Shown here: positions 25,441-34,493 of the stretch, piece after piece
Numbering within the stretch: the stretch's first letter is position 1
Layout of the letters: each line of letters opens with the position of its first letter
From: Luteibacter sp. UNCMF331Sha3.1
GTDB taxonomy: Bacteria > Pseudomonadota > Gammaproteobacteria > Xanthomonadales > Rhodanobacteraceae
Direction of reading: 5' to 3'
Assembly (NCBI RefSeq): GCF_900109915.1
Contig: NZ_FOBU01000001.1
Span: 1,060,764-1,124,763 of the forward strand
DNA: 64,000 bases
Position numbers and translations under genes: made by a program
The notes under the pieces: generated by a model
Told to the model about the DNA's origin: nothing
Seen by the model: the letters and a program-made list of their open reading frames with translations, nothing else
The model's database searches: none

Positions 25441-26423
25441 GCGTGCGACCTCTTTCCGACGAAACGCGGCAGCGCCGCGAGCGCGAACAGGACGAGCGCG
25501 GCGAGCAGCGGCCAGCGGAACAACTCGAAACGCGGACGCAACGCGGCGCCCTCCTGCGGCACGGGTTCGAGCGCGTCGATCGCGCGATAGGCCTGCGCGA
25601 GCTGGTCGGTGTCGGTGGCGCGGAAGAAGCGGCCCCCGGTCTGGTTCGCGATGTCCGTGAGCATGCCGACGTCGAGATCCGCCGACGGGTTGACCACGCG
25701 ACTGCCGAAGAAGTCGGGCACGCGCATCGCGTTCGCGCCGATGCCGATCGTGTAGACGCGAACGCCCGCGGCTTTCGCGGCGCGGGCGGCTTCGCGCGGT
25801 GCGATGGCGCCCGCGTTGTTCACGCCGTCGGTCAGGAGCACCACGACGCGCGCCTGCTCCGGCATGTCCGCGAGGCGCTTCACGGCCACCGCGAGGGCGT
25901 CGCCGATCGCGGTTTCGCGACCCGGCAGGCCGACCACGGCCCCATGCAGCTGCGCACGCACGGCATCCAGGTCGTAGGTCAGCGGCGTCACGAGATACGC
26001 CTGCGAACCAAACAGAATGAGGCCCAGTTCGTCGCCCGCGCGGCGGTCGATGAAGTCGCCGGCGATGGCTTCGACGGCGGCGAAGCGCGTGACCGAGCGC
26101 CCCGCCAGCTGCATGTCGTCGAGCGACATGCTGCCCGACAGGTCGACGGCGAGCATCGTGGCGCGGCCGCTGCGACGCTGCGGTTCGGGTGGCCCGAGAT
26201 GCTGCGGACGCGCCGCGGCCACGACGAGGCACAGCCAGGCGAGCGCGAGCAGCGCCGTGGCGGCGAACGGTGCGCGCGCCAGCGACGCCTGCACCAGCGA
26301 GATACCGGGCTGCGGCAGGTTGAGGGCCTGCGCCGGTTTCACCGGGCGCAACACGTGGCGAAGCAGCCACGGCAGCGGCAGCGCGAGGAAAAGCCAGGGC
26401 CAGGCGAATTCAGGAAGCGACAT
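25437..26423 (-). CDS. batA: BatA-like VWA-domain membrane protein
   Basis: 328 residues. N-terminal helices lie at about 9-25 and 52-72. A VWA domain with an intact MIDAS follows: DLSGS at 94-98, a conserved Thr in the PLTYD loop region, and LTDGVNNAGAIAP further on. A C-terminal helix comes before RFVGKRSHA. It sits in the inner membrane with the VWA domain facing the periplasm, as in Bat proteins. Its start overlaps the stop of the DUF4381 gene by 14 bases. Confidence 0.9.
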   Translation of the reverse strand: MSLPEFAWPWLFLALPLPWLLRHVLRPVKPAQALNLPQPGISLVQASLARAPFAATALLALAWLCLVVAAARPQHLGPPEPQRRSGRATMLAVDLSGSMSLDDMQLAGRSVTRFAAVEAIAGDFIDRRAGDELGLILFGSQAYLVTPLTYDLDAVRAQLHGAVVGLPGRETAIGDALAVAVKRLADMPEQARVVVLLTDGVNNAGAIAPREAARAAKAAGVRVYTIGIGANAMRVPDFFGSRVVNPSADLDVGMLTDIANQTGGRFFRATDTDQLAQAYRAIDALEPVPQEGAALRPRFELFRWPLLAALVLFALAALPRFVGKRSHA

Positions 26424-26904
26424 GCGTGCGCCTCCCGACGGTCGGACGGCGCAGGGCGACGCGTACCCACGTCTCGACGTCGCGCGCCGTGCCGGGCACG
26501 TCGATGTCGATGTCGCGCCGGTACTTCATGGCGTCGATCGCCGCGATGGCGTCGACGTCGTGCTTCGGCGACATCGCGGCCAGCGCGTCGCGCCATGCTT
26601 CGCCGGAGAGCGCGACGCTGTGCGGATCGCGCGTGCGCGCGACGCGGCGCACGAGGTCGCTGGCGGTGGCCGCGAAGGCGCGCGCGTCGCCGTCGCTGGC
26701 GTGACGCGCGGTGGCGTCACGCAGGCCTCGCAGCGACGCGTCCAGGTAGCGATGCCACGCGCGTCGGCGACGCACGACGATGACGACGACGATCGCCACG
26801 AGTGCGAGGAGGCCAAGCAGCAGCCACCAGCCCGGCGCGAGCGGCCACCACGGCGACACGTACGGCACGTGGATGTCGCGGAGTTCGGGACCGTTCGGCG
26901 GCAT
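26410..26904 (-). CDS. DUF4381 domain protein
   Basis: 164 residues. A short proline-rich N-terminus (MPPNGPELRDIHVPYVSPWWPLAPGWW) leads into one membrane helix (LLLGLLALVAIVVVIVV) and a cytoplasmic helical domain with AWHRYLDASLRGLRDA and a conserved GEAWRDALAA motif. This is the standard small protein between DUF58 and BatA in proteobacterial MoxR operons. Its ATG shares a base with the DUF58 stop (TGATG). Confidence 0.85.
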   Translation of the reverse strand: MPPNGPELRDIHVPYVSPWWPLAPGWWLLLGLLALVAIVVVIVVRRRRAWHRYLDASLRGLRDATARHASDGDARAFAATASDLVRRVARTRDPHSVALSGEAWRDALAAMSPKHDVDAIAAIDAMKYRRDIDIDVPGTARDVETWVRVALRRPTVGRRTHVAS

Positions 26905-27821
26905 CAGCGCGCCCTCGCGCCAAGAAGCGCCACGACCGCGTCGAGCGGATCGGCACTCGTGTCGAGCGTTCGATGGTGCAATCCCAGCCCGGTGCAGAGA
27001 TCGGTCAGGCGGCGGTGGCCTTCGCCGAGGCCGCGCGCGAAGTCCTCGCGCTGGCGATCGGCCTGCAGCACGACGTCGTAATGCACGCCGCGGTGCGCGA
27101 AGGGATAACGACCGGCGGGTGGGGCCGTCAGCTCCAGCGGATCGGCGACGTTCACCACCGACACCTCCGCTTTCGCCACGAGGCCGAGCATGCGGCCACG
27201 CGCCGCGTCGTCGACGGCGAAGCCGTCGCTGACGATGAGCACGCGCGACGCGCCGTGCATCAGGCGGCCTGCGCGCTGCAGGGCGGCCGACAGGGTTTCG
27301 TCGTCGCCGGGCACCGACGCGTCCCATGCGGCGACGGCACCGGCGACCGCGAGCGCGCCACGCGCCCCGCCCAGCGGACGGAGCAGCTGACGCTGCCCGC
27401 CGAAGGCGAGCACGCCGACGCGATCCGCGCCTCGCACCGCGTACCACGCGGCCATGGCCGCGACGCGCGCGGCCTGCACGGACTTGAAGCGCGTGCGTGT
27501 ACCGAATCGCATGCTCGCGTTGGTGTCGAGCAGGATGAGCAGGCGACCTTCGCGCTCCTCCTGGAACAGCTTGGTATGGGCCACGCCACTGCGCGCGGTC
27601 AGGCGCCAGTCCATCCGGCGGACGTCGTCGCCCGCCTGGTACACGCGCGACTCGGCGTAATCCATGCCGCGGCCATGCAGCCGTCCGGGCCGCTGGCCGC
27701 TGCGCTGCACGCGCGAGACGACCGGCGGCGAGGGCGCGCGCATCACGCGCGACCGCAATGCGATGAGTTCGGGCAGCGACACACGGACGCGCCCATCGGC
27801 GACGGGAGCGGCGACGGTCAC
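26904..27821 (-). CDS. DUF58 domain protein of the MoxR operon
   Basis: 305 residues from a GTG at 27821 that overlaps the moxR stop (GTGA). The DUF58 core is GMDYAESRVYQAGDDVRRMDWRLTARSG (about residues 52-80), followed by a VWA-like half with LLILLDTNASMRFGT where the MIDAS-type DxSxS is DTNAS. The protein is soluble, with no signal peptide. DUF58 proteins are thought to act as adaptors between MoxR ATPases and membrane VWA proteins. Confidence 0.9.
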   Translation of the reverse strand: MTVAAPVADGRVRVSLPELIALRSRVMRAPSPPVVSRVQRSGQRPGRLHGRGMDYAESRVYQAGDDVRRMDWRLTARSGVAHTKLFQEEREGRLLILLDTNASMRFGTRTRFKSVQAARVAAMAAWYAVRGADRVGVLAFGGQRQLLRPLGGARGALAVAGAVAAWDASVPGDDETLSAALQRAGRLMHGASRVLIVSDGFAVDDAARGRMLGLVAKAEVSVVNVADPLELTAPPAGRYPFAHRGVHYDVVLQADRQREDFARGLGEGHRRLTDLCTGLGLHHRTLDTSADPLDAVVALLGARAR

Positions 27822-28810
27822 GGCAGCGGCACGAGGTCCAGCAGGCGCGCGATCACGGCGTCGATGCGCACGCCCTCCGCTTCGGCCTCGTAGCTCGGCA
27901 GCACGCGATGGCGAAGCACTTCGTGGGCGATGGCGTGGATGTCGTCCGGCAGCACGTAATCGCGACGCGCGAGCCATGCGTGCGCGCGGGCGCAACGGTC
28001 GAGCGCGATGGTCGCGCGCGGGCTCGCGCCCCAGGCGATCCAGCGCGCCAGCTCGGGGCCATACTTGCCGGCCTCGCGCGTGGCGACCACCAGCTGCGTG
28101 ATGTAACGCTCCAGCGGTTCGGCCATGTGCACCGCGAGCACCGCGTCGCGTGCCGCGAACACGTCCTGCGGGGTCAGCAGATGCTTCGGCGGCGCCGCCG
28201 GATGCAGCGCCTCGCGCGCCTGGTCGCGCGCGAGGCGAAGGATCGCCAGCTCGGCCTCGGCATCCGGGTACCCGATGGTCACGTGCATCAGGAAGCGATC
28301 GAGCTGCGCTTCGGGCAGCGCGAACGTGCCCTCCTGCTCGATCGGGTTCTGCGTCGCCATCACCATGAAGAGATCCGGCAACGGCCACGTACGGCGTCCG
28401 ATCGTGATCTGGCGCTCGGCCATGGCTTCGAGCAACGCCGACTGCACCTTCGCCGGGGCGCGGTTGATCTCGTCGGCCAGCACGATGTTGTGGAACAGGG
28501 GCCCCCGCTCGAATTCGAAATTGCCCGTCTGCGGGCGAAAGATATCGGTACCCGTGAGGTCGGCGGGGAGCAGGTCCGGAGTGAACTGGATGCGGTGGAA
28601 GTCCGCCTCGACCCGGGTGGCCAGCGCCTTGATCGCCGTGGTCTTGGCGAGGCCCGGCGCGCCCTCCACGAGCAGGTGACCGTCCGCGAGCAAGGCGATC
28701 AGCAGGCATTCGACCAGGTGAGGCTGCCCGATGATCCCGCGCGTGAGGTCCTCACGCAGCCGGACGAAGGCCTCCTGGAGGGGTGCGGTGACGGTGGGCA
28801 GATCGGACAT
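27818..28810 (-). CDS. MoxR-family AAA+ ATPase
   Basis: 330 residues. Walker A GAPGLAKTTA is near residues 50-59, Walker B LADEINRAPAKVQSALLEAM near 112-131, sensor-1 MATQNPIEQEGTFALPEAQLDRF near 152-174, and a C-terminal lid containing GASPRATIALDRCARAHAW. It is the first gene of the six-gene moxR-DUF58-DUF4381-batA-batBC-batD operon, all coupled by overlaps. MoxR ATPases act as chaperones for metal-cofactor insertion or complex assembly; the target here is unknown. A TAAACT box (28865-28870) could be its -10. Divergent from the secreted PPC-like gene. Confidence 0.93.
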   Translation of the reverse strand: MSDLPTVTAPLQEAFVRLREDLTRGIIGQPHLVECLLIALLADGHLLVEGAPGLAKTTAIKALATRVEADFHRIQFTPDLLPADLTGTDIFRPQTGNFEFERGPLFHNIVLADEINRAPAKVQSALLEAMAERQITIGRRTWPLPDLFMVMATQNPIEQEGTFALPEAQLDRFLMHVTIGYPDAEAELAILRLARDQAREALHPAAPPKHLLTPQDVFAARDAVLAVHMAEPLERYITQLVVATREAGKYGPELARWIAWGASPRATIALDRCARAHAWLARRDYVLPDDIHAIAHEVLRHRVLPSYEAEAEGVRIDAVIARLLDLVPLP

Positions 28811-28996
28811 CGGGGGCGGTTCCGCGAAGGCGTGGGGTTCGATGAGACCACAGGAATCGTCGGAAGTTTAGGGCCGGAGGTACGGGGCCGCCTGCCAGGA
28901 CGCCGCAGGCGATCCTCCGGCGTCGCCGCGCTGTCGCCCGACATTCGAAACGAGGCCCCTTCCCTAGCGTGTCGACTCCACCCGAAGGAGACACCC

Positions 28997-30241
28997 ATGC
29001 GACAGCTCATCCTCGTCGGCGTCATCGGCCTGCTGGCGGCGACGCCATCGTTCGCCCAACCCCCGACACCCGTCACGACCCTCCCCGACCCCGTCGCAGG
29101 CTGCGATCCCATGGAGATCGGCCCGGTCTACGACGCATCGCTCGACGCCGGCGCGACACTCGCCTGCTTCCAGCTCGTCACGCCGGACGTGGCGTCCCTC
29201 ACCAAGCTCGATCTCAACCTCGCCGGCTTCCGTCAGGGCGACATGCACGACGTCAGCCTCGTTCGCGTCGACGCCGACGGCAGCACGCACGCCATGGCAT
29301 CCGACGCCTCCGGCGATACGTACCGCATCGTCCAGGCGCTGACCGGCCCGTCCACACGCTGGCTGGTGCTGATCGGCCGGACGGGCGCGGGGGCGGCCTC
29401 CTCGTTCCAGATGCAGGCGACCGTCGCCGAAGGCAGCGACCGGTACGAACCGAACGATGCGATCGCGAGGTCAACGCCGATTCACGGCAATCGGGTATTC
29501 GACGGCAATCTCGATAACGATGCCGACGTCGACAACTACCTCGTCTCTTTCAGGCCGGACCAGAAGGAGGCCGTCATCAAGCTAGATGCACCCGAAGGCG
29601 TAATCGCAGAGGTTATCGACGGCAGCAACCGTGCGGGATTGCTGCACGCAGGCAAGGAAATGCGGGTGGACACCTCACATCCGGTTTTCCTCGCAGTCAA
29701 AGGCGAATCGACAACGACCGCGCCGAAGTACACCGTGCGCGTCCGCGATCCGAAGGCTATCGCGGTGCTATCCAGGTATTTCAGCAAGGAGAACATCAGC
29801 CATCTCGCGCCAGGCGAGAACTCGGACACTCCCGGCGCGGCGAATGTCGCTCGCGAAATGGAGATCGAGGTGACCGCTTACGAAGGCGACCATGCGACAC
29901 CGCTCGGTGCGGGCCATCCCGTGAGAGTCACTGCGCGAGACATCGGCGCGGATGGACACTGGGTCGTAGGCTCGGTCGACCTGATCACCGACGAGAACGG
30001 CAAGGCTCGTGCGACGTTGCCGATATCGGACTGCAAGGGCGGAGAAATGGGGCCGATCCGCGTCATTCCCCGTGTGGAACATCCCTCCGTCTGGTACATC
30101 ACGTACAACCCGAGTTCTGTGGTGCATGCCTTCGTGCACGGGTCCGATCCCGAAGCTCAAGTACAGCCGCTCATCGAGCGCCCACAGAAATTCCAGCACA
30201 TTTGTAAGGAAACCGTCGAGCCGATCCGGAGGCCATCATGA
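28997..30241 (+). CDS. Secreted protein with PPC-like repeats, unknown function
   Basis: 414 residues. AAGGAG (28985-28990) lies six bases before ATG 28997. Signal peptide 1-21 (LILVGVIGLLAATPSFA). Residues 35-145 form a first PPC-like beta domain, and DRYEPNDAIARS with DADVDNYLVSF (about 149-185) marks a second. A C-terminal Ig-like part (about 285-375) contains DENGKARATLP. Three cysteines lie in the mature protein's N-terminal and late parts. Base composition changes near 29460: later codons are visibly richer in A/T third positions than the first third and than neighbouring genes. The stop overlaps the next gene by four bases (ATGA), so the two are a coupled pair. No family recognised for the whole protein. 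Confidence 0.75.
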   Translation: MRQLILVGVIGLLAATPSFAQPPTPVTTLPDPVAGCDPMEIGPVYDASLDAGATLACFQLVTPDVASLTKLDLNLAGFRQGDMHDVSLVRVDADGSTHAMASDASGDTYRIVQALTGPSTRWLVLIGRTGAGAASSFQMQATVAEGSDRYEPNDAIARSTPIHGNRVFDGNLDNDADVDNYLVSFRPDQKEAVIKLDAPEGVIAEVIDGSNRAGLLHAGKEMRVDTSHPVFLAVKGESTTTAPKYTVRVRDPKAIAVLSRYFSKENISHLAPGENSDTPGAANVAREMEIEVTAYEGDHATPLGAGHPVRVTARDIGADGHWVVGSVDLITDENGKARATLPISDCKGGEMGPIRVIPRVEHPSVWYITYNPSSVVHAFVHGSDPEAQVQPLIERPQKFQHICKETVEPIRRPS

Positions 30242-30966
30242 AGCTGCCGCCGGTGGGAGTCGTCGTATGGGAAAAGTTCGCCAGGCTCGACCCCGAGCAT
30301 CCGGAAGCGACGCTGAAAACAATGGGTATCGACGAATTCAACACGGAGTGGATGAAGGAATACGACAGCCGGGAATTCGAGGTCACGACCATGCTGAAAG
30401 ATCGCACCCGGATGGCCAACGTGTTCACCCAGTTCGCGGAGACACTCGTACCGACATTGGCGAGGCTCGCGGTGGCGAGGCCGGATGTCATCTCGCGAAC
30501 ATTCGATCTGCGAAAGGACGGCGACCTTCTGAAAGTCGTGGATGCCGACATGGAGGCTGATGACGTCGCATGGCTCGAGGCACGCCTCAACGAAGTGCCG
30601 GAACTCCGTAGTTGGGCCACGATGTTCAACGATGCGGTCGTCGACGCCTACGGAGACCGGGAGCACGACGTATACCTCACGGAAACGACGACGACATTCA
30701 TCGGACACCGCGCAGTCGCCGGGCTGGAAAAAACCGTCGATCGCGACGTCAGGTTCATGTCGCTCATCCGGGCGCTCCGCGATACGGATCTCGACGCCGA
30801 GCCGTTCATCATGTTCAAGCAACCCTTTCAGGAAAACATCTACCGCTACGCAGCCATCAAGGTGCGCGACATGGTCGTACCGATCGAGACGTACCAGCCG
30901 GAACCTGGCGGAGGCATATCGGTAACGAGAGAGGACCCATTGCCTGCCTTCTGCGCAACGGTATAG
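30238..30966 (+). CDS. Unknown cytoplasmic partner of the PPC-like secreted protein
   Basis: 242 residues with no signal peptide or membrane segment. The protein is acidic and mainly helical in appearance, with a distinctive N-terminus (VGVVVWEKFARLDPEHPE), a helical FTQFAETLVPTLARLAVARP stretch and DMEADDVAWLEARLNEVPEL. I recognise no family or catalytic motif. Translation is coupled to the upstream secreted gene (ATGA), and a strong bidirectional terminator ends the pair. Codon usage is less GC-biased than in the flanking bat and pil genes, suggesting recent acquisition. Immunity or chaperone protein for the upstream product is one possibility. Confidence 0.65.
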   Translation: MKLPPVGVVVWEKFARLDPEHPEATLKTMGIDEFNTEWMKEYDSREFEVTTMLKDRTRMANVFTQFAETLVPTLARLAVARPDVISRTFDLRKDGDLLKVVDADMEADDVAWLEARLNEVPELRSWATMFNDAVVDAYGDREHDVYLTETTTTFIGHRAVAGLEKTVDRDVRFMSLIRALRDTDLDAEPFIMFKQPFQENIYRYAAIKVRDMVVPIETYQPEPGGGISVTREDPLPAFCATV

Positions 30967-30971
30967 AGCCG

Positions 30972-31010
30972 AAAAAAAAGGGGCGGCCCGCAGGCCGCCC
31001 CTTTTTTTTT
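30972..31010. terminator. Bidirectional rho-independent terminator
   Basis: The stem GGGGCGGCC (30980-30988) pairs with GGCCGCCCC (30993-31001) around CGCA. It is flanked by eight A on the left and nine T on the right, so it ends both the orphan pair (plus) and pilQ (minus). Confidence 0.95.
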
Positions 31011-31025
31011 GCATGAGCGCGTCGC

Positions 31026-33296
31026 TTACTGCAGCGTGTCGCTGAGGATGCGCGGCGTGACGAAGATGAGCAGCTCGGCCTTGTTGTTGCCGCGGTTGGT
31101 GCGACGGAACAGGACGCCGAGGCCCGGGATATCGCCAAGACCTGGCACCTTGTCGGTGGTGTTGGTCTTGGTGATCTCGTAGATGCCGCCGAGGACGACC
31201 GTCTGACCGTTGTCGACGAGCACCGACGTGTTGATCTCGCGGGTATCGATCGACGGGACGAAGCCACCGCCCGGCGACGGCGTGTTGCCGGCGAGAGCGT
31301 CCTTCTTCACGTTGATCTTCAGATAGACGCGGCTGTCGGCCGTGATCGTCGGGGTCACGCGCAGCTCGAGCACGGCGTCCTTGAACTGGACGGTCGCGTT
31401 CTGCGCACCACCGCCGGAACCGGAGGCCTGGTAGGTGACGTAGCCGATCTGCGTACCCTGCTTGATTACCGCTTCCTGCTGGTTCGCGGTGATGACGCGC
31501 GGGCTGGAGATCACTTCGCTGCGGCCTTCGGTCTGCGCGGCCGAGAGTTCGAGGTCGACGAGGTAGTTCGCGCCGAGAATCGCGAGACCGATGCTACCGG
31601 CCGGGTTCGAGACCGGCAGGTTGACGTTGTAGCCGCCCGGCAGGGTGTACGGATCGCGTACCGGAAGGTCGCCCGTGCTGCCGTTCTGGCGGAACTGATT
31701 CACGGCGTTCGCGTAACCGACGTCGCTGTTATGGACGCTGGTGACCAGGTCGGCGGTGCCGGTACCGTTGTCGCCGGAGTTCAGGTCGGGCGTGGTGCCG
31801 ACGATCTGGTTGGCGTTGTTGTGGTTGAACGCCTGCGCGCCCCAGCGCACACCCAGCTGGCGGGTGAACTGGTCGGTGGCGACCACGATACGCGACTCGA
31901 TCAGCACCTGCTGCACCGGGCGGTCGAGCGTGCCGATGAGTTCGCGCAGGTCACGGATCTTGTCCGGGGTGTCGTTGATCAGCAGCGTGTTGGTGCGATC
32001 GTCGAACGAGACGCTGCCGCGCGCCGAGAGGAAACCACGCGTCGTGGAGCCGCCGCTCGTGCTGCCACCACCCTGCATGCTGCCCGAGGTCAGCAGCTTG
32101 GCGATGTCTTCGGCCTTGCCGTAGCTGATGGGGATGTAGTCGGAGACGAGTTCCGCGGAATCCTCGGCCTTCTGGCGCGCATCCGCGAGGCTCTGCTCAT
32201 AGGCGGCCAGTTCGTTCTGCGGGGCGATCCACACCACGTTGCCGCTACGGCGCTTGTCGAGACCCTTGGCACGCAGGATGACGTCGAGCGCCTGGTCCCA
32301 CGGGGTGTTGACGAGGCGAAGCGTGACGCTGCCCCCGACGCTGTCGGACGCGACGAGGTTCAGCTTGGCCTCGTCGGCGATCAGCTGGAGTGCCGAGCGG
32401 ACCGGGATGTCCTGGAAATTGAAGGTCAGACGCGAACCCGAATACGTCGGTTCCTGACCCTTCGCGGCCTTGCCGACCGGCGCGGCGGCCTTCTTGGGAG
32501 CGACTTCGACGGCGTACTCGGTACCGTTCTGATACGCCGACACTTCGACGTCGCCGCGGGTGCGGATGTCGAGGCGCGCGCCGCCCGGGCGGGACGTCGG
32601 CTCGATGGACTGCACCGGCGTGGCGAAGTCGAGCACGTCGAGGCGCTTGGACAGGTTGGGCGGCAGGCTCGTGCCCGGCAGGCTGACCACGACGCGGTCG
32701 CCTTCGCGGTGCATTTCGGGCGTCGCGCTGGCCGAACCGAGCGTGACGAGGACACGGCCTTCGCCGTTCTGGCCACGGCGGAAGTCGATGTTCGACAGCG
32801 GCGTGCCGGCACTGGAAGGCAGCGCCTTCGTCGGATCGGACACGATCGCGGTCGTCGTCGTGGCGGACGTCGCGCCGTTGTTGACGGTGACGATGAGGTT
32901 CTTGCCTTCGACGCGCGTCTTGTACGCGGAGTCGCGGAAGAGCTCGATGGTGACGCGCGTGCGGCCTCCCGCCGAGACGATGGACACGCCCGACGTGGCG
33001 CCCTTGCCGATGTCGACATGGCGCGTGGAATAGGCGTTGGTCGTATCGGCCAGGTCGATCGCGATCCGCGGTGGATTGCTGGTCGTGAAGACCTTCGGGT
33101 CCGGTGCGCGCTCGGAGAACGCGAGCGTCAGCTGCACGCGGCCACCCGGCTGCGTGTCGTAGCTGACGTTCTGCAGCGCGTTGGCCGCGGCGGCGGTGCC
33201 GGCGAAACCACCGGCGAAGGCCAGGGCGGCACCGAGGATCCACCGGCGCGCCCTGTGGCGCGCGCTTCCCGGCAGATGAGTGAGTTTGGTCGTCAT
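31026..33296 (-). CDS. pilQ: Type IV pilus secretin PilQ
   Basis: 756 residues. N-terminal signal region (ILGAALAFAGGFAGTAAAA, cleavage near residue 37). Two AMIN peptidoglycan-binding domains span about 38-125 and 165-245. An STN/N0 domain begins LTFNFQDIPVRSALQLIADEAKL, followed by an N1 domain (DYIPISYGKAEDIAKLL). The C-terminal secretin barrel carries VQQVLIESRIVVATDQFTRQLGV and ends GLGVLFRRTNRGNNKAELLIFVTPRIL. It forms the outer-membrane pore through which pili extend. The start MTTKLTHLP is chosen because the upstream extension enters pilP. Last gene of pilMNOPQ. Confidence 0.96.
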   Translation of the reverse strand: MTTKLTHLPGSARHRARRWILGAALAFAGGFAGTAAAANALQNVSYDTQPGGRVQLTLAFSERAPDPKVFTTSNPPRIAIDLADTTNAYSTRHVDIGKGATSGVSIVSAGGRTRVTIELFRDSAYKTRVEGKNLIVTVNNGATSATTTTAIVSDPTKALPSSAGTPLSNIDFRRGQNGEGRVLVTLGSASATPEMHREGDRVVVSLPGTSLPPNLSKRLDVLDFATPVQSIEPTSRPGGARLDIRTRGDVEVSAYQNGTEYAVEVAPKKAAAPVGKAAKGQEPTYSGSRLTFNFQDIPVRSALQLIADEAKLNLVASDSVGGSVTLRLVNTPWDQALDVILRAKGLDKRRSGNVVWIAPQNELAAYEQSLADARQKAEDSAELVSDYIPISYGKAEDIAKLLTSGSMQGGGSTSGGSTTRGFLSARGSVSFDDRTNTLLINDTPDKIRDLRELIGTLDRPVQQVLIESRIVVATDQFTRQLGVRWGAQAFNHNNANQIVGTTPDLNSGDNGTGTADLVTSVHNSDVGYANAVNQFRQNGSTGDLPVRDPYTLPGGYNVNLPVSNPAGSIGLAILGANYLVDLELSAAQTEGRSEVISSPRVITANQQEAVIKQGTQIGYVTYQASGSGGGAQNATVQFKDAVLELRVTPTITADSRVYLKINVKKDALAGNTPSPGGGFVPSIDTREINTSVLVDNGQTVVLGGIYEITKTNTTDKVPGLGDIPGLGVLFRRTNRGNNKAELLIFVTPRILSDTLQ

Positions 33297-33315
33297 GTGC
33301 GTCGTCCCCGAGTTC

Positions 33316-33846
33316 TTATTTTTCACCGACCGCGATGCTTGCCGGACGCTCCATCCAGCCGCCGCTGCCATTCGGCACCAGCTCGACCAGATCGACGCGG
33401 TCCTCCCCGACGGCAGTGATACGGCCGTAGGCCTGCCCCATGTATTCGTTACGGTGGACGCGATGGATGACTCCACCGGGGTCCTTCACGAGTGCCTGCA
33501 ACGACGCACCAGCACCAACCGTGCCAACCATCTTCAGGCTGTCGAGCGTGAACATCTCGAGCGGCTCCTTCGGGCGGTTTTCATCCGGGCGGGGACCGTT
33601 CGACGCCGTCGTATCCATCTCCGCCGTGCTCGGGCTGAACGGATCGCGCGCGCCCTGGTCCTGGTAGGCGAACGTTTCGAACGTGCGGATCACCGGCAAT
33701 GCGGGAATCGGCTCGCCCTTCTTGTGCTTCTCGGCATCGACCCATTCCCGCAGGTCCGAGGTGCCCTTCGTGCAGCCGCCGAGCGCCAGGACGCCGAACA
33801 CCGCCACGACGAGGGGCCGGAGGATGGCATGGTTCCGCGTCATCAC
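33316..33846 (-). CDS. pilP: Type IV pilus assembly lipoprotein PilP
   Basis: 176 residues, normal length. Lipoprotein signal: hydrophobic VVAVFGVLAL and lipobox LGGC with Cys near position 25. A flexible linker precedes the C-terminal beta domain (FTLDSLKMVGTVGAGASLQALVKDPGG, VHRNEYMGQAYGRI). It links the PilN/PilO inner-membrane subcomplex to the PilQ secretin. The start overlaps the pilO stop by four bases. Confidence 0.95.
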   Translation of the reverse strand: MMTRNHAILRPLVVAVFGVLALGGCTKGTSDLREWVDAEKHKKGEPIPALPVIRTFETFAYQDQGARDPFSPSTAEMDTTASNGPRPDENRPKEPLEMFTLDSLKMVGTVGAGASLQALVKDPGGVIHRVHRNEYMGQAYGRITAVGEDRVDLVELVPNGSGGWMERPASIAVGEK

Positions 33847-34493
33847 TTCGTCCCCTTTGCCGGTGTGGCTGGCTTCGTCTCGTCGTCCTCGAGGTAGCGA
33901 TACGTCTTCACCGTGCCCTGCAGCACGAGCTGGCCCGCACCGACCGGATTGCCCTTGGCGTCCTTGTCCTTCGGGCTCAGCGAGACGTCGTGCAGCGTCA
34001 GGATCACGACGCGGGGCAGCGATGCCACGCCGCTGATGAACGTGCCGAACTGGTGGTACGTGCCGACCATGCGCAGCGTGATCGGCTTCTCGGCGTAGAA
34101 GTCCTTCGGCGTCTCGGGGCCGGGCTGGAACAGCTCGGTCTCGATGCCGGACGCGAGAGCCGTCTGCGAGATGTCGATGAGCAGCTCGGGCATCTCGGTG
34201 CGGCTGGGCAGCTGACGAAGCAGCGTGCGGAGCATGTCCTGCATGTCGGCCAGCTGCTGTTCGAGCGCCTCGAGGTTGGCGGACTTCGCCTGCTTCTGCG
34301 AGAACTGCGTCTTGAGCTGTTCTTCCTGGCTTTCCTGCTGCTCAAGGTCGTCCTGCTGGCTGCTGATCTGGAAGTACCAGCCGCCGAGCAGCACGATCAC
34401 GAAGACCAGGCCCGTGAAGAAGGTCTTTACCGATTTCGGCCAGCCACCGATGTTGTGGCGATCGAGATTGCGCAGATCGTCGAAGAACTTCAT
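33843..34493 (-). CDS. pilO: Type IV pilus inner-membrane assembly protein PilO
   Basis: 216 residues. A short cytoplasmic N-terminus (MKFFDDLRNLDRHNIGGW) leads into one membrane helix (FFTGLVFVIVLLGGWYF) and a coiled-coil (residues 50-95, Gln/Glu-rich heptads). The periplasmic ferredoxin-like domain carries TMRMVGTYHQFGTFISG-type sequence and the VVILTLHDVSL strand. It forms heterodimers with PilN in the alignment complex. Overlaps pilN by four bases (ATGA). Confidence 0.95.
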   Translation of the reverse strand: MKFFDDLRNLDRHNIGGWPKSVKTFFTGLVFVIVLLGGWYFQISSQQDDLEQQESQEEQLKTQFSQKQAKSANLEALEQQLADMQDMLRTLLRQLPSRTEMPELLIDISQTALASGIETELFQPGPETPKDFYAEKPITLRMVGTYHQFGTFISGVASLPRVVILTLHDVSLSPKDKDAKGNPVGAGQLVLQGTVKTYRYLEDDETKPATPAKGTK

